Assembly (NCBI GenBank): GCA_044225155.1
Contig: JBGAJB010000019.1
Location: 1 to 25,411 of the forward strand
Source of the DNA: CAYMBL01 sp044225155
GTDB lineage: Bacteria; Planctomycetota; Phycisphaerae; UBA1845; Fen-1342
DNA length: 25,411 nucleotides
Direction: 5' to 3'
Shown here: piece by piece, positions 15,834-23,469 of the stretch
Layout: each line of letters starts with the position of its first letter
Position numbering within the stretch: the stretch's first letter is position 1
Position numbers and translations under genes: made by a program
Notes under the pieces: model-generated
Told to the model about the DNA's origin: nothing
Database searches by the model: none
What the model saw: only the letters and a program-made list of their open reading frames with translations

Positions 15834-17351
15834 TCAGCGCCGTCGGCGCGAGACCAGGAGCAGCGGCAACAACGCGAGGGGCGTCAGTGCGCCGAGTCCG
15901 CAGGTTGTCGTGGGCGTGCTCGTCCCGCCATCATCGCTGCTGCCATTCGAGTTTCCATTGCCGCCGGTGCTCGTGCCGCCGCCGCCTGAGCTGTCGGCCA
16001 GTTCAGTGACGCGGATGGTGAACACGGGCGTCGTGGTCGTGAACGTGCCGTCACTGACCGACAGGCGGAAATAGAAGTCGCCGGCCGCGACAGCCTGCCA
16101 GGTCGCCACGGAGCTGGTGGCCCCGCTGAGCGGCTGGAACACGTCGGCGATGTCCGCGCCCGAAAGCGTCGAGGTCAGCGGGCCGCCGAGCGCGTTGGTC
16201 TGCGTCCAGCGATAGGTCAGCGTGTCGCCATTCGGGTCGCTCGACTGCCGGCCGTCCAGCGTGATCGTCGCGCCGACGGTGGCCGAACTCGGTCCCAGGA
16301 TCACCGCGACGGGCGCCAGCAGATTCGGAAGCTGCTGGAGGACCGTGATCGTGACCGTGTCGGTGGACGCGAGAGAAGTCGTCGTGTCCGTGGCCGTCAG
16401 GCGATAGACGTACGTCCCGGGCGTCGCAAAGGTAACTTGGGCGGTCGGATCGTTTTCATTCGCCTGCTCAGGATCTACGCGAACAGGGCCGGAGATCCAC
16501 TCCCAGGTGAAACGAATCACATCCTTTTCGATGACGTTTGGATCGTTCACGTCGAAGCCGAGATTATTGCTGTCGAAGGTGCGCGAGCCATCCAGTACCG
16601 CAAGTTGGTTGATTGCCACTGTTTGATCTCCGCCGGCATCCGCGAAAGCGGGCGAACTCGGCGGAGAAAACACCGGGTTCTCCACGACCTTGATCGGAAT
16701 GCAGTCGAAACCGACCGAGGTGAACTCGGTGGGTGTCTTCTCATTCGCGGCAATGAAGCTGATCGAGTACATGATGTCGAAATCGATCTCGCCGCGGAGG
16801 CGAGCCTGATTAGCACCGATGAAATCCGGAACTTGGAAAGTGACCGTGACGAAGACGCTCAGCGGGGTTCCGCTGGGTGCGAACCCCGTGTCATTCGTGG
16901 CCCCAAACAGCTTGGAATCGTCAAACACCAGATCGCGTGACATGACCGGCGCCACCGGAGACGTATTCGCAAAGAACGGAATGCAGTTGAACCCGAACAG
17001 GGAGCCAAAACTGCAGTTGGACGTATTCGACGAGCAAGCCCGCGCGCCGATGAAAATCGACTGATCCGTATTCATGGTCGGATCAAAGCCCGGCTCCAAC
17101 CAATCCGGATCACGCACCAGGAAAGTGACAAAAATGATGTCACGCTCGGTGTGCAGATAATCCTCGATATCCGCGAGAGTTCCGGTCACGCCGGCCGTGA
17201 ACACGGTGTCGGACACGCCGTCAAAATGAACGACCGTCCAATCAAAAATGGAGATATTCGGCGGCAAGTTGTCGTCGGTATTTTGTGCAAAAGCCGACCC
17301 CACGCTTGCAAGCACGATCACGCACGGAAGCCATGTTGCGCGTTTCATCAT
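15834..17351 (-). CDS. Exported PKD-domain protein with C-terminal sorting tail
   Basis: This 505-residue protein has a signal peptide (MMKRATWLPCVIVLASVGSA, cleavage near FA-QN). An unrecognised N-terminal domain (about 25-230) with several Cys and beta-strand patterning follows. Next come two PKD-like Ig domains: one around 235-340 starting ADAGGDQTVAINQ and one around 343-450 with LDGRQSSDPNGDTLTYRW. A Gly/Ser/Asn-rich linker and a tail with TTCGLGAL, a hydrophobic stretch and final RRRR complete it. The tail suggests processing and surface anchoring. GGAGAG (17356-17361) lies 4 nt before the first ATG and 7 nt before the second (17348), so the second may be the true start. It is last in the five-gene cluster, 39 nt after the lipoprotein gene. 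Confidence 0.83.
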   Translation of the reverse strand: MMKRATWLPCVIVLASVGSAFAQNTDDNLPPNISIFDWTVVHFDGVSDTVFTAGVTGTLADIEDYLHTERDIIFVTFLVRDPDWLEPGFDPTMNTDQSIFIGARACSSNTSNCSFGSLFGFNCIPFFANTSPVAPVMSRDLVFDDSKLFGATNDTGFAPSGTPLSVFVTVTFQVPDFIGANQARLRGEIDFDIMYSISFIAANEKTPTEFTSVGFDCIPIKVVENPVFSPPSSPAFADAGGDQTVAINQLAVLDGSRTFDSNNLGFDVNDPNVIEKDVIRFTWEWISGPVRVDPEQANENDPTAQVTFATPGTYVYRLTATDTTTSLASTDTVTITVLQQLPNLLAPVAVILGPSSATVGATITLDGRQSSDPNGDTLTYRWTQTNALGGPLTSTLSGADIADVFQPLSGATSSVATWQAVAAGDFYFRLSVSDGTFTTTTPVFTIRVTELADSSGGGGTSTGGNGNSNGSSDDGGTSTPTTTCGLGALTPLALLPLLLVSRRRR

Positions 17352-17390
17352 CTGTCTCTCCGTCGGAAGGCAACGCCCAGCTTAGCAGGT

Positions 17391-18251
17391 TCAAGGGGCG
17401 ATCGTCACCGTCGCGTAGAATCCCGTGGTCATCTCAGGCACGATATCGAAACTAAATGTGATCGAATCACCTTCCAGGTAGAGGTTCTGCGCGTCCGCAG
17501 CCGTGGTTGCTCCCTGCGTGTCACGCAGGAAATAGCCCGGCATGAACGGGTTGCACTGATACCCCTGAACCTGCTGCAACGTCTTTATCGGACCGGTTCC
17601 GGTAGCTCCCTCGAACAGAACACCGGTTATTTCGGACGCAACCGCCAGGAAGCGGATATCGGTCACGGGGAATCCGTCCTCCGTAAACTCGAACGCGGCG
17701 CTATCGCACGAGACCGGCGGATCGGCGAAAACAAGAATACCGTCCGGCGAGATGAGTGATGCGCCGGAGGTGCTCCCGCACTCCATCGCACCGGTCGAAC
17801 GAATTTCGCGACACTCACCCGGCGGGATCCGCAACAGCGTCGCGCCGGCCTTACCCGGCCCATTGAAAACAAATGTCCCCGGCGGCAGTGAAACAGCAGT
17901 GCCAATCTGCACGGAACTGGTCAATTGGACGTAACCGTTGGAGAATAGCGCATCCTGTTGATCCGCTGAGCGAATGCTACTGACATTCACCCACGCCACG
18001 AACGAGAAATTGACCTCGAAAACCGTGTTGTTGTTCTGGAACTGAATCCGCGAACTCTCGCGGAAAAATCCCGGAGTGGCGGTTCCACCGCCGCTCGAAC
18101 CACCATTCGAACCGCTTGTCGTACGTCCCAGCAACTGCGCCAGGCTCAGAAAGGCGTTCGTCCCGCTGTCGGCGCTGGAAGCGCACCCAAGCATCAGGCT
18201 CGCGGCGCTCACAGCGCCGAGGAGCATCGTTTTCATCTTAATAATTTGCAC
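17391..18251 (-). CDS. Predicted lipoprotein of unknown function
   Basis: The product is a lipoprotein of about 286 residues with a signal peptide ending in the lipobox LMLGC, followed by a Ser/Gly-rich linker and a beta-rich body without a recognised domain. Its C-terminus, GDSITFSFDIVPEMTTGFYA, resembles the ends of the two small lipoproteins at 21205 and 21737, suggesting distant relation. The start is uncertain: GTG at 18251 has AAGGGG 6 nt upstream, while ATG at 18236 (MKTMLLGAV) lacks a site at proper distance. I chose the GTG. It begins 10 nt past the FG-GAP gene stop, so co-transcription is likely. Confidence 0.75.
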   Translation of the reverse strand: MQIIKMKTMLLGAVSAASLMLGCASSADSGTNAFLSLAQLLGRTTSGSNGGSSGGGTATPGFFRESSRIQFQNNNTVFEVNFSFVAWVNVSSIRSADQQDALFSNGYVQLTSSVQIGTAVSLPPGTFVFNGPGKAGATLLRIPPGECREIRSTGAMECGSTSGASLISPDGILVFADPPVSCDSAAFEFTEDGFPVTDIRFLAVASEITGVLFEGATGTGPIKTLQQVQGYQCNPFMPGYFLRDTQGATTAADAQNLYLEGDSITFSFDIVPEMTTGFYATVTIAP

Positions 18252-18257
18252 AAGCAA

Positions 18258-18263
18258 CCCCTT
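18258..18263 (-). promoter_or_regulatory. Shine-Dalgarno-like AAGGGG deciding a GTG start
   Basis: AAGGGG on the minus strand overlaps the FG-GAP gene stop codon (18262-18264) and lies 6 nt before GTG 18251. It is 21 nt from the alternative ATG at 18236, which is too far. Confidence 0.4.
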
Positions 18264-21117
18264 AGTCGCCTTCGCCGTAGATCAAATACGATTCACCGGC
18301 GTGCACCAACTGACGCGGAGACGCGTTCGCCGCGCCAAAGATCAGATCAATGCGTCCATCGCCGTCAACATCGCCGGCGGCGGCGATACCGTTCGCACGG
18401 TCACCCTGCTCACCCAAGCCGGCCCCGAGGAAATCGCCGGAGTTCCGGCCGACGAATACCGCGCCGGGCAGCGCCTCGGTGCCGATGTCGGCAAGATTGT
18501 AGGTTCCCTTGAGCGTTGACGAACCGTAGACCAGGTACACGACGCCGCAGTTGGTTCGATCGATATCCAACGCCCCGTCGCCGTCCAGATCAATGGACAC
18601 GCTCTTGTTCGGGGCGCAGATCAGGATGTCGTCCAGACCGTCGCCATCCACGTCGCCCACGCCGGCCACGCGCGCGCCTGCCAGATCGCCATCGGCTTCG
18701 CCAACAAAATTCAGGCCGAGTCCGCGGGTGGCGATATCGGCGAACGGCACATCGGACTGCGTGAGCGTCAACGTATCGCGCGTGCCGAAGAGGATCGCCG
18801 CGCCGCCGCGGCGATTGTTCAGAAGCGATGAACCGATGATGACGTCCGGAAGACCGTCGCCATTGAAATCGCCGGCGCGATCCTGGGCATCGCCGAGGCG
18901 ACTGCCTGGAGCACCGACGATCTGGATTCCGTCGAAGAGACGCACATCGGCCGGGTTGCTCGAATCGATCGGCTTGCCGAATTCCTCGATCTCGAAGTCG
19001 TTGCCAATCAGGAGTTCGCGAATCCGGCCAAACATGATGTAGCAGACGCCGGCCCCTTCTCGTGCCAGTGGCGCTCCCAGCAGGATGTCCTGAAGTCCGT
19101 CCCCGCTGAAGTCATCAATGCTCTTGAGATTGCTGAGACGAGCACCCGGGGTGCTACTCCAAATGCGCAGCGTATTTCCGGAGAACGGCGTCGAAGCGAA
19201 CAGCCCGAGGCTGCGAACGGTGCACCCTGATTCGGGCGTCCCGTCTTCGATGATGAAGCCGGGCAACGATTCGTCGAGGCGCGCTCCGATCGGCGAAAAG
19301 TTCTGGGCGTACGCAAAGTCGTTCAGTATGTAGTGATACGGGCCTTCCAACGGCAGCAGGTTGAGGTCGTTAGGATTCTGCGCTCCGGGATAATTGTTGT
19401 TCCCGCCTGCCCCGGGGCCGGTCGTGCCGCTCCACGGCCAGTGCGTGCGCGTCGTGTTGCTGAAGAAAATACTGATCACTCCCGCGCCGGGGATACTCCG
19501 TTGCAGGTTGAAATTCAGCAGCGTGCCGACCATCGGATCTCGATTTGGAACCGAGATTGCGAGGCTGTCGAACTCGTGCGCCGAGATCGTCTCGCCGAAC
19601 TGATCGTCAAACTCGTTGCTCGAAAACCGCGTGCCCATCCGGCTGGCGCCCAGAACCGCCGCAGAGGCCCCCGTCGTCTGCAAACAGGCGTAGAAGCCGC
19701 GATGAGAGTCGAGGAAGGGTGCCTTGGGACCGAAGTACGTGTTGAAGCAGTCGCACGCATCCACTGTCCCGCGCGGAACGTGGGGGATCATGCCAATTGC
19801 GCCAAGATCAAACACGTTGCGGCCGGGAAAATTGGCCTGCGGCTGGAAATTCTGACTCGCGAAAATCACAACGCCGCCGCTTCGGAAATAGCCTTCCGAA
19901 TCAAGTGGGTTCGTCTGGAAGATAGTCTGAGTAGGCATCGAATCCGTAAAGGGCATGCCGAAGGCAATCTCCCGAATGCCGTCGCTGTCCCAGTCCGAAA
20001 GCAGCGTCAAAGAGGTAATGCCGCGGCTGGGACGAATCGGATCGTCAACTTCCGGAACGCCTCCGAAAATCTCGCCGCGAAACAGCGTACCGGTCGAGTT
20101 CAGGTTGATCTCGCCGCTAAACCGCTGGGCACGGCCATAAACGACATAGCCTTCGCCCGCGCCGGTGCCGGCCGAATTCACTTTGAGATTGGGCTTGCCG
20201 AACTGCGACAGCGTCATGAAGTCGGCGAAGCTGTCGCCGTCAATGTCCCGCAGCGAGGCGACGAACGAGCCGTTGTTGTCGCGCGGATTGAAGCCCTGGA
20301 AGACGGCGCCGGGGATCGGCGAATCCGGCGTGCCGAGAAAACGCAAATCGACGACCGACGAAAGCCGGCTGCGAATTCGAATGGATCCCGGAGCCGTAAA
20401 CGTGTCCGAGCGGACGCCGTCGTCAAGAACGGCCACGATGCGGTAGAGACCGGGTTCGAAATTCGCGGTCGGCAGATCAAACGAAAAACTGTCGCCGGTC
20501 TGGGAAGTGCTCTCACGCAGGAGCACACTCGCACTTGAGTTGCCGTCGGGCTGAAGGAAAATCTGCGTCGTGACCGTGCTGTCCGGATCGAAAAGCGTCC
20601 AGGCAACGTCGAAATGCGGCGAAATCCGCGGCGAGCGATCAAAGTTAAAGTTGTCGCGCGGGGACGTGAAGAAGAACTGCGCCCGCTGGTTGATGACCAC
20701 TTGGCCCGTCGCATAGTCTGAAGCCGCGAGTTCGTTGTTTTCAAACAGAAAAACGCCGATGAAATAAGTCCCCGCGTCGAGTTGCGACGTATCGAGCGAC
20801 GCATTGGAATCGCTGATCGACAGCTGCGTGACGCCCTGAATCTCGTTCCCGTTGTTCGGAATCTGGTCCCGGTCGAAAACGACGTCGACGCTTGAAAACG
20901 TCGTGGTCGCCGTCAACAGCCAGTTCACGTCGACCTTTGTGCCGCCGGCGATCGCGAGGTTTGTCGCCGGAGACAGCACGCTGACCGCTGCGGTCGAACC
21001 GAGGCGAGCGTTGTCACCCGTTCCGCCCGCAACGAACTGCAGGTTGGAGGGACAGCCGGTCAGGGAAAAGACGGCGACTCCACCTAGCATCAACCCAAGC
21101 AACTTCCGCTTCGTCAT
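18262..21117 (-). CDS. FG-GAP repeat (integrin alpha-like) lipoprotein
   Basis: The product is a 951-residue lipoprotein: MTKRKLLGLMLGG, hydrophobic core, lipobox SLTGC. Residues about 30-270 form beta-sandwich-like domains without a clear name. From about 270 to the end it has FG-GAP-type propeller repeats with calcium-binding loops: DIDGDSFADF near 290, DWDSDGIREI near 373, DDFSGDGLQD near 666, DFNGDGLPDV near 748, DVDGDGLDDI near 820, DLDGDGALDI near 841 and DVDGDGRIDL near 916, several followed by GxGYxxYG-like strands. Such proteins usually bind ligands or other surface proteins in a calcium-dependent way. AGGAG 9 nt before ATG 21117 fixes the start; the frame extends 10 codons further upstream without support. 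Confidence 0.87.
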   Translation of the reverse strand: MTKRKLLGLMLGGVAVFSLTGCPSNLQFVAGGTGDNARLGSTAAVSVLSPATNLAIAGGTKVDVNWLLTATTTFSSVDVVFDRDQIPNNGNEIQGVTQLSISDSNASLDTSQLDAGTYFIGVFLFENNELAASDYATGQVVINQRAQFFFTSPRDNFNFDRSPRISPHFDVAWTLFDPDSTVTTQIFLQPDGNSSASVLLRESTSQTGDSFSFDLPTANFEPGLYRIVAVLDDGVRSDTFTAPGSIRIRSRLSSVVDLRFLGTPDSPIPGAVFQGFNPRDNNGSFVASLRDIDGDSFADFMTLSQFGKPNLKVNSAGTGAGEGYVVYGRAQRFSGEINLNSTGTLFRGEIFGGVPEVDDPIRPSRGITSLTLLSDWDSDGIREIAFGMPFTDSMPTQTIFQTNPLDSEGYFRSGGVVIFASQNFQPQANFPGRNVFDLGAIGMIPHVPRGTVDACDCFNTYFGPKAPFLDSHRGFYACLQTTGASAAVLGASRMGTRFSSNEFDDQFGETISAHEFDSLAISVPNRDPMVGTLLNFNLQRSIPGAGVISIFFSNTTRTHWPWSGTTGPGAGGNNNYPGAQNPNDLNLLPLEGPYHYILNDFAYAQNFSPIGARLDESLPGFIIEDGTPESGCTVRSLGLFASTPFSGNTLRIWSSTPGARLSNLKSIDDFSGDGLQDILLGAPLAREGAGVCYIMFGRIRELLIGNDFEIEEFGKPIDSSNPADVRLFDGIQIVGAPGSRLGDAQDRAGDFNGDGLPDVIIGSSLLNNRRGGAAILFGTRDTLTLTQSDVPFADIATRGLGLNFVGEADGDLAGARVAGVGDVDGDGLDDILICAPNKSVSIDLDGDGALDIDRTNCGVVYLVYGSSTLKGTYNLADIGTEALPGAVFVGRNSGDFLGAGLGEQGDRANGIAAAGDVDGDGRIDLIFGAANASPRQLVHAGESYLIYGEGD

Positions 21118-21126
21118 CGATCCAAG

Positions 21127-21131
21127 CTCCT
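21127..21131 (-). promoter_or_regulatory. Shine-Dalgarno AGGAG for the FG-GAP lipoprotein
   Basis: AGGAG on the minus strand lies 9 nt before ATG 21117 and rejects the longer frame starting at 21147. Confidence 0.65.
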
Positions 21132-21204
21132 GATTCACTGCACACATCGCTCAGGCATCTGACACGACACACGCGCAGAAGCAGACCGCGCGCGGAAGCT
21201 CCCG

Positions 21205-21723
21205 TTATCCGGGACGAATGAACGCATAAATCTGGTATCCGGACGCCGTCGCACCGGTGCCGATCACCGAAAACGTCACGGAGTCGCCGCAGTTGTAGTT
21301 CACGCCTTCCTGCAGCACGCGTCCGAACGGCTCCACTGCGAGCAGCGGATCGCCGGCATTTCCATCACCCAGCACGATCGCCGCTCCAACGGAAGAGGAG
21401 TCGCCGATCTGCCCCAACGTGACTTCGGACACTGGACAGGGCAGGGCCGTCGAAAAAGTCTGACCGGCTCGAACAGCATCTTCACGCTGGCCCGTGCTGC
21501 CGTCGTCATTCCGCCAGGTCAACAAATAGTTCACCGGCCGGGCCGTGCGATTCTCGACTGAAACGAGCAATGTCGGCGCTTCACCCGGCAGCGAGGCCGC
21601 GCCGTCCGACAGACCCGCCGCGATGGCGAAATCCGGATTCAGAAACACCGACGGGTCGCAGCCGCACAGCGCGCTCAGCAGCGTCGCGCCCACCAGAGCC
21701 GGCCATACACGAAACGATCGCAT
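21205..21723 (-). CDS. Small predicted lipoprotein, paralogue of the gene at 21737
   Basis: This is a 172-residue lipoprotein: MRSFRVWPALVG, hydrophobic core, lipobox ending ALCGC. The mature part is one compact beta-rich domain with LLVSVENRTARPVNYLLTW, then CPVSEVTLGQIGD, then YNCGDSVTFSVIGTG and a C-terminal IRPG. The pattern CP..GQIGD..CGD..PG is shared with the upstream neighbour at 21737-22270, so the two are tandem paralogues. I recognise no named family. AAGGAG (21733-21738) is 9 nt before the ATG at 21723; the frame is open to 22044 but that extension is Arg-rich and overlaps the neighbour. Confidence 0.8.
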   Translation of the reverse strand: MRSFRVWPALVGATLLSALCGCDPSVFLNPDFAIAAGLSDGAASLPGEAPTLLVSVENRTARPVNYLLTWRNDDGSTGQREDAVRAGQTFSTALPCPVSEVTLGQIGDSSSVGAAIVLGDGNAGDPLLAVEPFGRVLQEGVNYNCGDSVTFSVIGTGATASGYQIYAFIRPG

Positions 21724-21732
21724 CGAAACCGA

Positions 21733-21738
21733 CTCCTT
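21733..21738 (-). promoter_or_regulatory. Shine-Dalgarno AAGGAG overlapping the upstream stop codon
   Basis: AAGGAG on the minus strand is 9 nt before ATG 21723 and shares bases with the stop codon of the upstream lipoprotein (21737-21739), so translation of the two paralogues is probably coupled. Confidence 0.65.
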
Positions 21739-22270
21739 ACTGTCCGGGGACCACTCGCATCGAAATGTTGTAATTGCCGTTAAAGTCCGGCCCCGAAAGC
21801 GTGATGACCACGACGTCTCCGCATGCGAAGTCGCCGGTCGCCACGCCGCTGCCGGCGTACTGCACCGTCGTACACATCGTGGGATCGGTCTGGTCGTAAA
21901 CACAGGCGGCGTCGCTCGCCGTTCCGTTCGCGTCGCCGATCTGCCCGGGCCGAATAAAGGTGATCGGGCAGTCGAAGACCTGATTCTGCGACTCCCCCGC
22001 ATCCAGGGGAAAGCCGGGCGCCGAGTCTGACTGGCGCGTGCCAATAAAGCTGGAATCGGTCGCCGTGGCGAAGAAAAAGTCGGCGGAGAATGTCGTCGAA
22101 TTCCGCAACAGCACGATGACGGAACCCTGACCGCCGCCTACTGAGAACGGATCAAATCCGAGCGAGCTGAGCAAACTCGGATTGATCGCATCCGCCGCCA
22201 CGCCGCAGCCGGCGCCGGCCAGTAGCCCCAAACCGAGAGTCGCGCCGCCGATCCACTTGAGCCTCTTCAT
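21737..22270 (-). CDS. Small predicted lipoprotein, first gene of the surface cluster
   Basis: This is a 177-residue lipoprotein: MKRLKWIGGATLGLG, lipobox ending AGAGC. The mature part begins NPSLLSSLGFDPFSVGGGQG and then has VIVLLRNSTTFSADFFF, a CPITFIRPGQIGD motif, extra Cys residues around CVYDQTDPTMC, and the end CGDVVVITLSG...MRVVPGQ. It is paralogous to the next gene (CP..GQIGD..CGD..PG) and has more cysteines, possibly disulfides. GGAG lies 8 nt before the ATG at 22270. It is the first gene of an operon-like run of five; the 133 nt back to apt show no clear promoter. Confidence 0.8.
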   Translation of the reverse strand: MKRLKWIGGATLGLGLLAGAGCGVAADAINPSLLSSLGFDPFSVGGGQGSVIVLLRNSTTFSADFFFATATDSSFIGTRQSDSAPGFPLDAGESQNQVFDCPITFIRPGQIGDANGTASDAACVYDQTDPTMCTTVQYAGSGVATGDFACGDVVVITLSGPDFNGNYNISMRVVPGQ

Positions 22271-22278
22271 CCGCCAAA

Positions 22279-22282
22279 CTCC
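22279..22282 (-). promoter_or_regulatory. Shine-Dalgarno GGAG for the first small lipoprotein
   Basis: GGAG on the minus strand is 8 nt before ATG 22270 and supports that start over the longer open frame up to 22345. Confidence 0.5.
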
Positions 22283-22403
22283 GTGCAGCCGCTGCTGCCA
22301 TCGACGCCATTGTGACGCCGAAACCAAGCCCCACACGTGTCCCACAAATCCGGAGTCGCCGCTATCGTCCTGTTAACACAGCAGTTATGAAGCCTGAACC
22401 GAC

Positions 22404-22958
22404 TCACGCGCCGCTGTATTGCAGGACGCTGGTCACCCGATAATCGGGCAGCAGCCTCCGACCGTTCAAGATCATCAACTCGATGAACACCGCCACGCCG
22501 ATGATCTCGCCGCGCAGCTTTCGCACTAAGCTACAGCAAGCGCCGAGCGTGCCCCCTGTCGCCAGGAGGTCATCGACGATCAAGACGCGCTGGCCGGGCC
22601 GGATCGCATCGCGATGGATCTCCAGCGCGTCCGTGCCGTACTCGAGCTCGTACTGATGACGCTCGACCGGCCGGGGCAACTTTCCGGGCTTACGAATAGG
22701 AACGAACCCGGCCGAAAGTGATTTCGCCACCGCCGTTCCAAAGATAAAACCACGGGATTCGGCACCCACCACCAGATCGATCGCCGTGCCGCGAAAGGGC
22801 TGCACCATCAGCTCGACCGCCAAGGCCAGCCCCGCTGCGTCGCCGAGCAGCGGTGTGATGTCCTTGAACACGATTCCGGGCTTTGGAAAATCCGGCACGT
22901 CACGCACCAGCGCGTGCAGATCGGTGCCGCGAGCGCAGGTATGGCCGGATTGAGTCAT
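22404..22958 (-). CDS. apt: Adenine phosphoribosyltransferase
   Basis: Apt salvages adenine by joining it to PRPP to give AMP. The 184-residue protein has the family opening VRDVPDFPKPGIVFKDITPL near residues 18-37, the AESRGFIFGTAVA block, RKPGKLPRPV, and the PRPP-binding loop VLIVDDLLATGGT near residue 125. Length is normal. The start is the ATG at 22958; the frame continues upstream to 23267 but that region is Arg/Ser-rich and unlike the family. No Shine-Dalgarno or TAnnnT hexamer is obvious close to this start. Confidence 0.94.
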   Translation of the reverse strand: MTQSGHTCARGTDLHALVRDVPDFPKPGIVFKDITPLLGDAAGLALAVELMVQPFRGTAIDLVVGAESRGFIFGTAVAKSLSAGFVPIRKPGKLPRPVERHQYELEYGTDALEIHRDAIRPGQRVLIVDDLLATGGTLGACCSLVRKLRGEIIGVAVFIELMILNGRRLLPDYRVTSVLQYSGA

Positions 22959-23157
22959 GCGCACGAGTTCCGCTTTTTGATCTTCGCGCGCGCCCGAAAC
23001 GCTCGTCGCGGCGCGACGCGATGGTAGTGGCCGCTTCCGGCTGCCGCAATCCCAAAGCCGGATCGTTTTCGGACTGACGGGGCGGCTGCCATTCCCGCCG
23101 ACGGAAAGTCGTCGCGGCGCTGTCGGCTTGGGTCCGGCGCGACCGATAGAACAAGAA

Positions 23158-23352
23158 GTGATTTCGCTCTCCACGGTCATTCTGATCTGCGCCATCGGTG
23201 GTGGAGGAATTCTGATCCTGTGCGGTGTCGCGGCCGTAAAACGCGGCAGCGACGACATGCTGGCCACCTACGAAAAAATGCTGAGCAAAGCCCGCGAGAC
23301 TGCTCAGGAAGAAGTTGCCCGCCAGTCAGATGCCACAAAGAAGGCATCCTGA
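23158..23352 (+). CDS. Small single-pass membrane protein, hypothetical
   Basis: This is a 64-residue product starting at GTG 23158. A hydrophobic helix (VILICAIGGGGILILCGVAA, about residues 7-26) is followed by a charged helical tail rich in Lys, Glu and Ala. A TTG at 23128 would add ten residues. It is the only plus-strand candidate in the right part and lies divergent from apt. No family recognised. The composition of a clean membrane helix plus polar tail argues for a real gene, but it is short and has only a weak AAGAA before the GTG. Confidence 0.4.
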   Translation: MISLSTVILICAIGGGGILILCGVAAVKRGSDDMLATYEKMLSKARETAQEEVARQSDATKKAS

Positions 23353-23469
23353 TCCATATCCGCTTCGATCGACTCACAGAAAAAAGCCGACGCCCCGCCC
23401 GAGTTGCCTCGCGCGGAGCGCCAGCCGCCTTGCAGAAGGATTGCAAGCTCTCGAATCGTCAGTCCCGAA

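Noticed and set aside
14646..15989. Long plus-strand frame opposite tgt and the PKD gene end
   Set aside because: It is the antisense shadow of tgt, which has all its catalytic motifs.
19333..20538. Long plus-strand frame opposite the FG-GAP gene
   Set aside because: No recognisable motifs, and the minus-strand frame has regular calcium-loop repeats and a signal peptide.
22959..23267. N-terminal extension of the apt frame
   Set aside because: Ser/Arg-rich low-quality sequence, whereas the usual Apt N-terminus begins at 22958.
23429..23447. CTTGCA/TGCAAG hairpin between the small membrane protein and the DUF4331 gene
   Set aside because: Only a 6-bp stem with no T-tract; too weak to call a terminator.
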